From contig JADDMT010000155.1 in NCBI GenBank assembly GCA_021401465.1, forward strand, positions 1 to 59,585: a stretch of 59,585 bases of DNA, read 5' to 3'. This DNA is from Teratosphaeria epicoccoides. Lineage: Eukaryota; Ascomycota; Dothideomycetes; Mycosphaerellales; Teratosphaeriaceae. Every line of letters starts with the position of its first letter. Within the stretch, counting starts at the first letter, position 1. The notes below the pieces were generated by a model. It did not search any database and was not told the origin of the DNA. It saw only the letters and a program-made list of their open reading frames with translations. Below, in pieces: positions 1 to 10,169 of this stretch. The position numbers were made by a program, and so were the translations under genes.

Positions 1-268
1 CCTGTGAACTCTGTAGGGCTTCCTATCTTGAAGCCGTTGTTGCCGTGTCCATTCCCGGTAGTTGAACCTGCGACGGATGCTAGAGCCATCTCGCTAAGGT
101 GAATGGATTCGAGCTACTACGTGATTTAAGGTATAGCGGCAACTTGTTCTTGTGGTGTCGGTTGACTGTCGCTAGAGCTTGAACTGACAGTTAAAGAACT
201 ACTTGACATAGGCGTATGTCAAGCGCTCGCCGAGTCTCCTGATGCTTCCCTAGAAGTGGTGCTCAAAA
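1..268 (-). mobile_element. Family-1 Gypsy element A2, 5' internal part (cut by window edge)
   Basis: This stretch matches 3711-3978 and 34011-34280, which lie directly inside the 5' LTR of other minus-strand family-1 elements. It is therefore the leader and gag start of a minus-strand element whose body continues left of the window. Differences between copies are almost all C/T and G/A. The LTR at 269-758 is its 5' LTR. Confidence 0.75.
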
Positions 269-758
269 TGTCATAAGGGTAGGTGCCGATAGCAGGAAGG
301 TGACTAGGTGTTAGACTCGGGAGCTATGAAGAATATCGACAATAGCAGTTAACCTTGTAACTGACTCTCCTCTAAGCAAGAGAGGATTGAATTGAGATTA
401 AGCACGAAGCTCCTAACTACCTGTCCTAAAGCCATCCCTATATACTAGAGAGCGACAGAGCAGCTCTGTTAGATCTGTCGACAGACCCGACAGATCCGTG
501 TCTGTAGATCTGTGGACTAACCCTACAGATCCAAGGGTCTGTCATCACGTGACAGATCCCTTCTTCCTTATAAGCCCATAGATCTGTAGATTAACCCTAC
601 AGATCTAGGGATCTGTCCTCACGTGACAGATCCTTTCTTCCATGACTATGCCTATGACTCATAGTACTCCCATGACAGTACTATGACTCATAGCACTCAG
701 GACCCACATGATCCTGTATCCTACAGTACTCCGGACAGTACTCCTGACACTCATGACA
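269..758 (-). repeat. Family-1 LTR (copy 1, 490 bp)
   Basis: It starts TGTCATAAGGG and ends CTCATGACA, so its termini are the inverted pair TGTCA/TGACA. The same unit occurs at 3979-4447, 27164-27604, 34281-34721, 56477-56947 and, cut by the window end, at 59458. Inside is a twice-repeated block of GATCTGT/ACAGATC palindromes around CACGTGACAGATCC. This copy keeps more CA/TG dinucleotides than the others and is the least RIP-damaged. It lies inside the pol region of element A. Confidence 0.85.
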
Positions 759-761
759 ATT

Positions 762-1420
762 AGTTAGTGTAGGCTACTCTTTTACGACTTAGACTTTCTT
801 AGTGTCTATCTTGATTCTATTCTATGCTACTACGTAGCCAAGGAATTATACTTCCTGCTTGTGAAACTCGCTCTTCTAAGCCTTGACCTTTAACTAGTAA
901 TCCTAAAGTTTCTGAAGTACCTTACGCACGTGAGTCCTATGCTCTTTAATCGTCCGGGAGTAGACGAGGATGTCGTCTAGGTATATAACTACAAAGACGT
1001 CGAGGTACTCTCGTAGCACATTGTTAATAAATGCCTACTATGTAGCCAGGGCATTTGTTAACCTAAATGGCATGACTATATACTCGTAGTGTCCGAACCT
1101 AGTTTAGAACGTAGTCTTCTATTCTTCGCCTTCCTTAATTCGAATTCGGTTATACGCTCTAGGTATATCGAACTTCGAGAACTACATTGCTCCTTGTAGG
1201 CAGTCCTGCGATTCCGAGAGCAAAGGAAGCGGATAACTATTCTTTATCGTGATGTCGTTTAATCTATAATAATCTACGTAGAGTCGCTAGTTATCTTCTC
1301 CCTTAGGCACAAACAGGATCGGATATCTAGCTAGGGACTACAACTCGCGGATGAAGCCTTTCTAGAGGTTGTCTTCTAGGTATTTCCGGAGAATCTCTAG
1401 TTTCGCCGCTAATAACAGGC
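762..1420 (-). pseudogene. Reverse transcriptase fragment of element A
   Basis: The minus strand shows Ty3/Gypsy RT motifs: a VDYYRLN-like block, YPLPLLSE, a KTTF block, GHYEYIVMPF, and the catalytic YLDD (972-983) followed by ILVYS. Stops fall at conserved Trp and Gln sites, for example before KTTF and at the Trp-Gln pair before AFINN. Part of the retrotransposon pol polyprotein; not functional. Confidence 0.85.
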
Positions 1421-1889
1421 GAACTGATTGCTTCGTTAGTGTCTTGCTAGGGAGTAAGGGTATCCCGTAGTCCTACTCCTAGTGTTCTAGCAGAGCTTCT
1501 TAGTCAGGTTCTTCCTCGAAAAGAGTAGCGAACTCTTTATACTTATTAGGAACTATGAATTCGACCCTGACTTCTATTTGCGTCGCTTTAACCTATAGGA
1601 CGTGCACTTCCTGTTCTAGATCCTTGATGGCGGCTACTATCTCGCTTGAAGTCATAACACATATTTTGATCTTGCCTAGTACGTCGTGCACTATAGGTAG
1701 AGGTATCGATCTTGAGAGTTCTAGGAACTAGATCCTCTCATTCTTCTAGTTAATATAGGGGTTAGCGTTTCTTAGCTATAGTAACCCTAGTACTACATCT
1801 AAGCCTAGTGACTCTGTGATGTCGAACTAGAGCATCTCTTAGTAGCGTCCTATCCGCAGAGGCATCATCTTAGTCTCTTCGTCAACTAC

Positions 1890-2125
1890 TCCTTAGTTGT
1901 ACGTGACCGGCTTTCTATTAATTGCTTGTAGCGAGAAAGCATTCGTCTTCGCCTGTAGCTTTATCCTAGCTGTCCTGGCGAACTTAGGCGTCATGAAGAT
2001 TCCAGTATATCCTGAATCTATTAAGGCCCTAGCTAGCGTCTCGTCAATGTGCACCTATACTCTAAGGTTGTTCGCGTATCTGGCGCCAATCGCGGCACAT
2101 CGTTACAGCCCTGTCTAGTCTGTCT
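1890..2125 (-). pseudogene. Retropepsin-like protease remnant of element A
   Basis: In the minus-strand translation, a block resembling the LIDSG[A]TG active site of Gypsy aspartic proteases is followed by FARTARIKLQAKTNAF-like sequence. The plus-strand open frame at 1897-2118 is a shadow of it. The same region recurs in element B near 31560-31790. Confidence 0.6.
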
Positions 2126-2589
2126 GTAGGTCTAATTCTAGCGGACCTTGTCGTTTCCCGAATAACTGTCTTTACGGACTAGTTTAGGGATCGTGCGGTC
2201 TCGGCTTCTTCTCTAAGCGTTACCGTTTTCTAGCCTAAGAGGTCGTTCTTGCTCTTAGCCTTGCTGTTCCTACGCGTTTCTTGCGTACTCTATTTTTAAG
2301 TAATAGACTCGGAGTCGTAGCGCTCGTGGAATCTAAATACCTTCGTAGGTTAGGTAGCCTCCCTAGGGCGTGAACTCTACCCCGAACGGTATAATTTCTT
2401 AGACAACTTTCTGATGCGCGTGAGGTTAAGCTACAACTAGTAGTCTCCTTAGGTGTCGTCGCATATAGTCGGCTAGTTCGTTATACTAAAGCTAGTCGAC
2501 GTGTTGTACTCTATTAATCTATGGGCAAGCTTAAGCCTACTAGTTCTGTATGATTCGGATAATATCGAGTCTAATGTTATGCGGCGGCA

Positions 2590-3720
2590 TAGCCTATTAC
2601 TCTATACTCTCGTCTTCCTCGGAATCAGGAATGACGGCTTTGACAATCTCGTAGTTGTTGTCCGAACCTTCTTCTTCTTCTTCTAGCTCCTGTTACCTTA
2701 GGACTATCATACTAGAAGGTGTACCCCTTAGCGCACAGATTGACTATGCCTTGTTTCAGCTAGGGTACTATCTAGAACTATCTTTATTACTCATGTGAAT
2801 TCAATAATCGTCGTCGTAGCACGTAGTCTAAGTAAGTGCGGCATAGTCCGGTTCTCGAGTAGTAGCAGCCTTTTGCTAAGGCGCCGTTATAGTCGCGCGA
2901 GCCTGCTCTATCCTAGGCAGTTCCTGTCGTTACTTCTTCGCAAAACACTTGCGGGCAAAGTGTCCTTTCTTTCCATAGTTGTAGCACTCAAGATTACTCT
3001 TGTCGAATGGCTTCTTCAGACCATTCTAGGGAGGAGAGCCCTTCCGCGGCTTTCCTCAGGGTCTATTCCTTAGACGCCCCTTAGTCGCATCTAATTCCAT
3101 AGGTTAGAGACTATAGTAATCGCTTCGCCATTTTAGTGCTAATCGTTAGACCTTATAGTTAGCCTGTGCTAGCTTGCGATTTCTATGTTATCATTCTTGC
3201 TGTCGTTCCTAGATGCGATTATCGATTCTAATTGCGAGATTGCTCATTTCCTTGAATGTCGTTAGCCGATCTCCTCAGGCAATTTCGTCTTTAACTGTCT
3301 CCTTTAGTCCCTAGTAGAACTAAGCGGCTAAAGCATTATCATTCTAGTCGACTTAAGCAGAGAGGGTCTAAAAGTCCGCGTAGTACTTAATAGCGGAACC
3401 CTTCTGCTAGATTCCTAGGAGAACTCTCTTAGCCTCTTGTTGCTTATTACTAAGCCTAAAAGCTTCGCGTAATGCCTTAAACAAAGACTTGTCTAAGTTA
3501 AGAATCTCCCTAGTTGTCGTCTTCCTAGCTTTAACGTTACTGACGTAATCTAGATAATCTGTTAGATGAGGCTAGATAAACTCGAACGCTAGTCCCTTCA
3601 GGTAAGAGACAATATACATTATTCGCTTATAATGTGTTATAAACTGTTCCGTATCTATGTTAAATGCTAACTAGCATTATAGGATAAACATCTTAACTTA
3701 AGATTGTTGTCCTATGAACT
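2590..3720 (-). pseudogene. Gag remnant with CCHC knuckle, element A
   Basis: The minus strand encodes a typical fungal Gypsy gag: YLKGLAFEF, then a helical block ending LKETVKDEIA, then LAIRIDNR. The nucleic-acid-binding knuckle lies near 2941-2985 and reads C-Y-N-Y-GKKGHFARKC, so its second Cys has become Tyr (TGT to TAT). The B copy keeps that Cys but has lost the last one. Several in-frame TAG stops. Non-functional. Confidence 0.8.
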
Positions 3721-3978
3721 CTATAGGGCTTCCTATCTTAAAGCCATTGTTGCCGTGTCTATTCCTAGTAGTTGAACCTGTGACAGATGCTAGAGCTATC
3801 TTGCTAAGGTAAATAGATTCGAGCTACTACGTAATTTAAGGTATAGTAGTAACTTGTTCTCGTAGTATTAGTTAACTATTACTAGAAGTTAAACTAACAG
3901 CTAAAGAACTACTTAACATAGGCGTATGTCAAGCACTTGACAAGTCCCCTAATGCTTCCTTAGAAGTAGTGCTTAAAA

Positions 3979-4447
3979 TGTCATAAGGGTAGGTACTAAT
4001 AGTAGGAAGGTAACTAGGTGTTAGACTCGTAGAGCTATAACGAATATCGACAATAGCAATTATCCTTGTAACTAACTATCTCCTAGGGAAAGGGTATTAA
4101 ATTAAGCACGAAGCTCCTAACTACCTGTCCTAAAGCTATCCCTATATACTAGAGAGACAGAGTAGCTCTGTTAGATCTGTTAACAGACCTAACAGATCTA
4201 TATCTATAGATCTGTAGACTAACCCTATAGATCTAAGGGTCTGTTATCCTATAATAGATCCCTTCTTCCTTATAGGCCTATAGATCTGTAGACTAACCCT
4301 ACAGATCTAGGGATCTGTCCTTACATGACAGATCCTTTCTCCTATAACTGTGCCTATAATTATAGTACTCCTATAACTATACTATAACTTATAGCACTTA
4401 GGACCCTCACAATCCTGAAACCTATAGTACTCCTGACACTCATGACA
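3979..4447 (-). repeat. Family-1 LTR (copy 2, 469 bp), 5' LTR of element A
   Basis: TGTCATAAGGG at the left and ACTCATGACA at the right. Compared with copy 1 it carries many C-to-T and G-to-A changes; a GCCGATAGCAGG-type stretch, for example, has become ACTAATAGTAGG. It bounds element A on the right. Confidence 0.85.
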
Positions 4448-5100
4448 TATAGCTAGCATAGCTAATAGTGTTACACTAAAGTTAATAGTTATAGTAGTAT
4501 CTTTATACATATAGTTAGACTAGTCTGTACTATAATGCACTACATAGTCTAGGGTATTAGTAGTAGTAGTACTAGCGCAAGACTAACTACTACTACTAAC
4601 ATCACTATACTATAATAAGCCTAGTACTAACAAAGGTACTAGTATATCCTTAATTATTAGGAGCATACTATTTAGTCATAGTAGTAGTAGCATCTTTATA
4701 GTGTTGTCTAGTCCTACTACTATAGGGGTAGGCGCGTGACTACCTAGTAGAGGGTATGCTAGTAGTGTCGCTAGTAGTGTCTACATGACTAGTATACTAT
4801 AGTACTATTTAGTATTAAAGTACTAAGTAAACTCTATAGGTATATAAGTAAATTATGCTATCTTTATGACTATAACAAGTGAATAATAAGAAGAATAGAC
4901 ACACTTAGGGACATGCTATAGTTACAAACTATTTACTTACTTAGTAACACTAAACCTATTTAAGTACCTATAAGGCCTTATAGGTGCTTTAGCCATAATG
5001 CTATGGCGCTAACTAGATTAAGGCTACAAAGTGCCTGCAAAGTAGTAGGTATGCAGGTTGCTAAAGGTCCTTATTAACTAGAAAGTATAGTATCTCTAGA
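4448..5100. other. TA-saturated, RIP-decayed relic
   Basis: A 650-bp stretch built largely of TA, TAGTAG and ACTACT with very few CA or TG dinucleotides and no usable frame. It looks like a heavily RIPed old repeat beside element A. I recognise no family in it. The change to normal genic composition near 5100 is abrupt. Confidence 0.55.
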
Positions 5101-5842
5101 GACCCCGCAGTCTACTGCATTTGCCGGATGACCGGTGTTCTATTTGCCAGGCATAGAAGATATACACGTAGAAGACAGCATAATACCTGTCAAGTGCGAC
5201 GATTTTGTGTCTCGCTATCATCACGGGAGTTTGGAGGTCTGCTGCAGTGCTCTCTGTATAGATCAATAGTGCTTGTGACACGGCAATACATGTACGTGCC
5301 TGGACAGCTTCTACGTCCTCCCGTGTTCAGCAGAGTAGCCGCGGCCTAACAAAGTCAGTTCACTTCCGCCGAGTGATGACGAAATCATTCAGCTTCACAT
5401 GATTTTTGACAGCAAGCCAAGTTTCTATACGCAGATGAAGGTAAAAGCATTGGCAGTCCCATTGTATTTGTAAGAAATTATCACGATGCTGCTTGCGCCG
5501 GATCTGATTATGATGCGCCGAAGCATTGGGTAGTTATGGTGGGATCGGTATGCTTCCATCGCGATATGACAACAATGGTTCGCAATCTTCGTTAGGCGTG
5601 GAGTATGTTGTGGTTGTGTTGTAGCTGTGTTATGAGTATGTACATGGTAAGGTACATATGTACGAGGTACAAGTCTTCGCACGCACTGCCACAATCACGA
5701 GCCACATCGGCGTGGCCCGAGTTGCCATGTACGGTCCAGCCTCCTGGCTAAGAAGGGAAGGTGCTACACCAAGCGGTCAAGCGATGAAAGAGCATCAAGC
5801 CTCTGGTTTTCCCACAACAATCAACACCTCCGAGTCACGATA
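5101..5842. other. Intergenic region upstream of the ArfGAP gene
   Basis: Ordinary composition, no RIP signature, no convincing gene. A chance frame at 5658-5843 ends with TAA overlapping the A of the ArfGAP ATG (TAATG). No clear TATA box was found. Confidence 0.5.
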
Positions 5843-7669
5843 ATGTCCAGAAGACCGGCCGCTCAAGGCCTGGACACAGCAGAGCGCAACCGGGCAACAC
5901 TCAAGCAGCTGGTCAAGCTCGAGAGTAACAAGTCATGTGCCGATTGCAAGCGCAATAAACACCCCCGATGGGCGTCGTGGAACCTGGGCATCTTCGTCTG
6001 CATCCGGTGCTCGGGCATCCACCGCTCCCTCGGCGTGCACATCAGCAGAGTCAAGAGCGTCGACTTGGATTCCTGGACCGACGAACAGATGGCGAGCATG
6101 CTGAAATGGGGCAACAAGCGCGCCAACAGGTATTGGGAGCACAAGCTGGCCGAAGGACACGTGCCCAATGAGTCCAAGATTGAGAACTTTATTCGGACAA
6201 AGTACGACAGTAAGAGGTGGGTGATGGATGGTCCAATGCCTGATCCGGCGACACTGGATCAGGCGGAAGATGGGGACGACGACGTGCCCTTGAAGGTGGT
6301 GCAGGAGCGAGCGCGAGGCAACAGTGTCAGGAATGGCAGCGCGCCTGCCGCAGCGCAGCCTCCACAGTCCAGAGCCCGACCACAAGGTGTTGACCTGTTC
6401 GGGGATCCTGTTGGCCCGACACCGCAGCGTCCCAGCACTACCGAGCCATCCGTTCCCCGCCCCGGCCCGCCAAAGGCCTCTGCCGCGCCTCCAAGGCAGA
6501 CACGCCCGGGTGAGAGTTTGCTTGGACTGGACTTCTTGGGCGGCACATCATCTGCACCACCGGCAAGACCGTCTAGTACTGGTCCGGGGTCACCCGCAGC
6601 ACCAGGCCGAACAGACCTAAAGCAATCGATTCTGTCGCTGTACGCCTCAAAGCCAGCTCCGACGCCACAGCAGGCACCACTATCAAACGTCAACGCGTTT
6701 GGCGGTATGCAATCGCCCCCACTTGCCTCTCCCACCCAGTCTAACACTGTGGCGCTCGGAGGGCTGGGCGACGCCTTCGGCTCCCTGTCTTTCACCTCAC
6801 CACAGCAGTCTCAGCCTAAGCCACCGCCATTCACTGGCCTAACATCCCCGACAGGTCATTCACGGCAGAGCTCAGCAGCGAAGCAGAACCCGTTGAGCGG
6901 TGGCAGCTTCTTTGACAGCAAACCTGTCCCGGGACCAGCACAGACCTCGGCACGAAAAGAGAGCTTTGGGAATTTTGGAGACTTTTCGTCTGCTATCATC
7001 TCCCCAGCACCCACCACGTCATCCATCAAGAGCCCAGCAGCCGCGAGTAGTGGTACGAATGATCTATTCAGCATGTCGTCAGGGCCTACGCCACCTCCCA
7101 AACCTGCAGTCGGTTCTGCGCCTTCAGCAGTCAAGCAGCCGCCACCGATTCAGGCCAGCAGCTACTACGACAATACAGCTTTCAATCTTTCGCAACCAAC
7201 ACAGCCAACGGCACCCAAGCCGGCACCTCCGCGGACGAGCACCATAAATACCATCTCGAGCTTGAGCAATGCAGATCCTTGGGGTTCAGATAATGCGTGG
7301 GCAACCCCGGATCCTGCTCCAGCGCCCACGCAGCCAATTCAACCACCACCGCAAACTCAAGCGAGTACCCTGAAACCCTCAGCTACGGCCCCTGTGCCAG
7401 CAATGAAGATGGCAAGCGCATTTGACTCCGGCTGGGATGACCCCGAACCTACGCCCGCGAAACCTATAACGACAATGAACACCAGCAGTTCCAGCGGGCT
7501 AAATCCATCCGTCTCTGGCTTTGGACAGAGTGCAAGCGGTTTCAGCGTACAGCAGGATGAAGAATTTGGGGGTTGGAGCCATGCCTCGCCTGTTGCCGCT
7601 ACTTCAGGACCAAAGCAGGGTGGACTAGGTGGAAATCAGGACGATCTGTTTGGCAATGTCTGGGGTTGA
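5843..7669 (+). CDS. ArfGAP domain protein (Age2/SMAP-like)
   Basis: A GTPase-activating protein for Arf, expected at Golgi/endosome membranes in vesicle coat turnover. The 608-residue frame has no intron. Residues about 16-130 form the ArfGAP zinc finger: C32-x2-C35, C53-x2-C56, then the catalytic arginine R61 four residues further (CIRCSGIHR), with SLGVHISRVKSVDLD after it. The rest is long, disordered and rich in Pro, Ser and Gln, with scattered DLFG, DPWG and GWDDPEP motifs and the terminal DDLFGNVWG; such short acidic-aromatic motifs often bind clathrin adaptors (inference). No UBA or PH domain seen. The start is the ATG just ahead of the conserved domain. Converges with the GIT1-like gene, 260 bp away. 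The family is certain; which paralogue (Age2, Gts1 or other) is not. Confidence 0.93.
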   Translation: MSRRPAAQGLDTAERNRATLKQLVKLESNKSCADCKRNKHPRWASWNLGIFVCIRCSGIHRSLGVHISRVKSVDLDSWTDEQMASMLKWGNKRANRYWEHKLAEGHVPNESKIENFIRTKYDSKRWVMDGPMPDPATLDQAEDGDDDVPLKVVQERARGNSVRNGSAPAAAQPPQSRARPQGVDLFGDPVGPTPQRPSTTEPSVPRPGPPKASAAPPRQTRPGESLLGLDFLGGTSSAPPARPSSTGPGSPAAPGRTDLKQSILSLYASKPAPTPQQAPLSNVNAFGGMQSPPLASPTQSNTVALGGLGDAFGSLSFTSPQQSQPKPPPFTGLTSPTGHSRQSSAAKQNPLSGGSFFDSKPVPGPAQTSARKESFGNFGDFSSAIISPAPTTSSIKSPAAASSGTNDLFSMSSGPTPPPKPAVGSAPSAVKQPPPIQASSYYDNTAFNLSQPTQPTAPKPAPPRTSTINTISSLSNADPWGSDNAWATPDPAPAPTQPIQPPPQTQASTLKPSATAPVPAMKMASAFDSGWDDPEPTPAKPITTMNTSSSSGLNPSVSGFGQSASGFSVQQDEEFGGWSHASPVAATSGPKQGGLGGNQDDLFGNVWG

Positions 7670-7929
7670 GATGTCAGTCAGTATGAGGCTGGCATGTAGA
7701 CTAGAGTTTTTTGACTCATGGCATAGCTTGGATTCGTGCTGTGAATCAGAACGGCCTCAAATGACAAGGACCAAAACATCATATGACTTCCCAGCTTACC
7801 GAGTGACTTTGAAAGAGAAAGGTGTATCTGAAATCCCAAGGCGAGATCTCAGTAGGCTAAGAAAATTGTGGGATGTGTCCCGTGGTCATTGCAAGTTGGA
7901 GTATAATTGCAATTCGTCAGAGAGCAGCT

Positions 7930-9462
7930 TTACTTCAGGTCTCGACTTGGACTATTCGAGTCTACGGCACTAGCCTTCTCAACCATGTTCTCCGTGCTCT
8001 GAGTGTGAGCGCCCATCTGGCTAGTATCGTATCCATTCTGCTCTAAATATGCCCTGAACTTCGCATCCTCCTCGTCTATAGTGTCCTGCCCAATGTGCGG
8101 AAGCAAGAACAGCGCGAGACCGGCGCTCACGACGCAGAGCGCCGACGAGATGAGAAATGGAATCTGCCCAGCCTTCACGGTTTTGCCAGCGTTGTAGTAT
8201 TGATTGTACAGCAGAATCAAAGTTTTGGACCCGACGAATGCGCCAATCTTGCCCATGGCGGCGCAGATGCCATAGTACTTCCCACGAACGGCTGTGGCGC
8301 TAGTCTTGGATGCGATGAGGCCGATGTTGTTACCGGGGCCCATTTCACCGAGGGCGATGAAGATGCCGTAGACGACAACGAAAGCGCCGACGTATTCTGG
8401 TTTCGCAAGATAGGAGTAGACACCTGCAAAGATGAAGCCGACGATGGCCTGCACAAGGACGACGTAGCCGAGGGCGTTACGTGGGCCCCACCAGTCGGAT
8501 GTCCAGGCGCCCAGGAGGCAGCCGGGCATGTAGAATAGATTGAGCAGGGTGTTCCAGCCGAAGGAGACCCAGAGGCGGGAGTCGTCGCCCAGGAGGTTGG
8601 TGAGGAGCTCGCTGGACAGCAGACCGAAAGAGTAGGAGGAGAAGTCGTAGATAAACCAGATGAGGGACACGACACAGAGGCGGAACCAGTAGAACTTGAT
8701 GCAGAGCAGCCATGGCGTTTTGGTGTGTCTCATCGAGTTGTTCTTGTATGCTTCTGGCTCGTTGAGCTTGAGTCGTAAGTATAGAAGTGAAAGTGGTGGG
8801 ATGATGCCGATTCCGAGCATGATCCTCCACGCTGCTCGCAAGTGAGACTCGGTAGTGCAAAGAACCACGATCATGGGCACGAAAGCTCCCAGCACGAAGC
8901 CAAAGTCGATCTGAACGTTGGTGAAAAGGCAGAACCAGCGGTTGCGGGTGCCCGACTCGAGCTCACCAGTCGACTCGGCGCAGGCGACCGAGCCGGCCGG
9001 ATATTCGCCTCCGATGCCAATACCCAGGAAGAAACGGTAGGCAGTCAACGCCGCGATCAAGCCTCCCAAAGATCCACCCGCGCCATACGCCGCAGTGCCG
9101 AGGATCGCGAACAGCAGCAGAATGATCGTGCTGATGAACAGCGACCATTTTCGCGAGTAGACATCAGACGTGAAGCCAAAGACCAGTTGCCCGACAACCG
9201 TTCCGACAAACGTGATGGACGAGATGTTGCTGACGGCCGGCGAAGCAGTGTATCGCTTTCCGTAAATCTCCTTCAGACACGTCGACACAGAGCCGATGAC
9301 GTTGTTCAGGTAGCCGTCGCTGAAGAGCCCAGCTCCACAAGCCATGACGGGCCAAATGCGATCCCAGAACGACTTGTCGACCTCGGCGACGGAGGCGCGG
9401 CGGGGAGCAATGTCATCCTCGGCCGGCTCCCTAGCGACTCCGATGTGCTTGTCGACGGCCAT
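7930..9462 (-). CDS. GIT1: GIT1-type glycerophosphodiester/phosphate transporter (MFS)
   Basis: A plasma-membrane proton symporter of the phosphate branch of the major facilitator superfamily; yeast Git1 takes up glycerophosphoinositol and glycerophosphocholine. The 510-residue intronless frame has about 12 hydrophobic segments. It shows the MFS loop GFTSDVYSRKW (96-106), the signature GIGIGGEYPAGS (147-158), FYWFRLCVVSLIWFIYDFSSY in the central loop, and the MGPGNNIGLIASKTSATAVRG block followed by KIGAFVGSK. All have close counterparts in yeast Git1. N- and C-termini are hydrophilic, as expected for cytosolic tails. Two CACGTGGG sites lie 95-240 bp upstream of the ATG. The exact substrate is inferred from the family. 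Confidence 0.92.
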   Translation of the reverse strand: MAVDKHIGVAREPAEDDIAPRRASVAEVDKSFWDRIWPVMACGAGLFSDGYLNNVIGSVSTCLKEIYGKRYTASPAVSNISSITFVGTVVGQLVFGFTSDVYSRKWSLFISTIILLLFAILGTAAYGAGGSLGGLIAALTAYRFFLGIGIGGEYPAGSVACAESTGELESGTRNRWFCLFTNVQIDFGFVLGAFVPMIVVLCTTESHLRAAWRIMLGIGIIPPLSLLYLRLKLNEPEAYKNNSMRHTKTPWLLCIKFYWFRLCVVSLIWFIYDFSSYSFGLLSSELLTNLLGDDSRLWVSFGWNTLLNLFYMPGCLLGAWTSDWWGPRNALGYVVLVQAIVGFIFAGVYSYLAKPEYVGAFVVVYGIFIALGEMGPGNNIGLIASKTSATAVRGKYYGICAAMGKIGAFVGSKTLILLYNQYYNAGKTVKAGQIPFLISSALCVVSAGLALFLLPHIGQDTIDEEDAKFRAYLEQNGYDTSQMGAHTQSTENMVEKASAVDSNSPSRDLK

Positions 9463-9557
9463 GATGCACCGGTGTTGTGTTGTGGCCTCGAAGAGGTGCC
9501 GTAGCGTGTCGACCGAGACGGCGGGGTGCTGGGTTTTTTTTGTTATCTTTCGCGCCT

Positions 9558-9565
9558 CACGTGGG
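9558..9565. promoter_or_regulatory. CACGTGGG, Pho4/NUC-1-type site upstream of the GIT1-like gene
   Basis: An exact CACGTGGG, the high-affinity Pho4 site of yeast, about 95 bp upstream of the GIT1-like ATG. GIT1 is known to be phosphate-regulated through Pho4 in yeast. That the site works here is inference. Confidence 0.5.
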
Positions 9566-9695
9566 CAAAAGAGTCGAGAACGGGGTCTTCGCCGATCCTC
9601 TCTCTCGTGCCGCTTGAGCTGAGACCACCTGATGTAAATGACGATACCTTCTCCACTCCTGTTCTCCCAAGATCAATATATGCGAATGTGACGGC

Positions 9696-9703
9696 CACGT
9701 GGG
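9696..9703. promoter_or_regulatory. Second CACGTGGG site upstream of the GIT1-like gene
   Basis: A second exact CACGTGGG, 130 bp further out and in the same orientation. A TTATATAA-like box follows at about 9708-9716. Two copies of an 8-mer within 150 bp make chance less likely. Confidence 0.5.
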
Positions 9704-10169
9704 TTACTTATATAATTCCCGGCCTAGATACGCGGAATACGTATCGAAACCCTAGATCGTCTGTCGCGAAGCCAGCAGTGTTCGAAATGGATGTCTTTTC
9801 GCAATCCCCGAAAAGCCCTTTTCGACAGCTGGAAGGGGAATAATTATCGGCTCGACGCTCTTACAACCTATACTGCTACGATATTGCTACGCGGCACAAC
9901 GTGGACAACAAGACGATTTCCTCACCTGCCGTCGGAGCCAAGCATCCAAGCTTCGTCAAGCATTCTCCCTAACGCCTAGCGGGCCGTGGTGCACATGGCA
10001 CACATGCTTGAGCCTCCGTCTCTCATTCGGCAGATGCGAATGAAGTCCAGGACCGCCACGCGAGACTTCTCAACCTGAGGACTGCTGGTCCCAAAGGCGT
10101 GTCGCATGCCTGCTGCATACCGTGTAGATTTCAGGGACCAGACATCTGCTATGGCTTGCGACTCGCTGC

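Larger units (their letters stand above)
759..3978 (-). mobile_element. Family-1 Gypsy element A, internal region (gag-PR-RT), interrupted
   Basis: On the minus strand, from 3978 downward, the frame encodes gag, a CCHC knuckle, an aspartic protease and the start of reverse transcriptase. The RT breaks off at 759, where another family-1 LTR begins; the uninterrupted sequence is seen at 30415-30440. RNase H, integrase and the 3' end are not in the window. Stops are dominated by TAG at positions where Gln or Trp is expected, as RIP would give. Confidence 0.85.
9463..10169. other. Intergenic: promoter side of the GIT1-like gene and 3' side of the glucosidase relic
   Basis: Contains the two CACGTGGG sites and an AT-rich TATATAA stretch. 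No other gene is supported between about 9720 and 10170. Confidence 0.5.
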
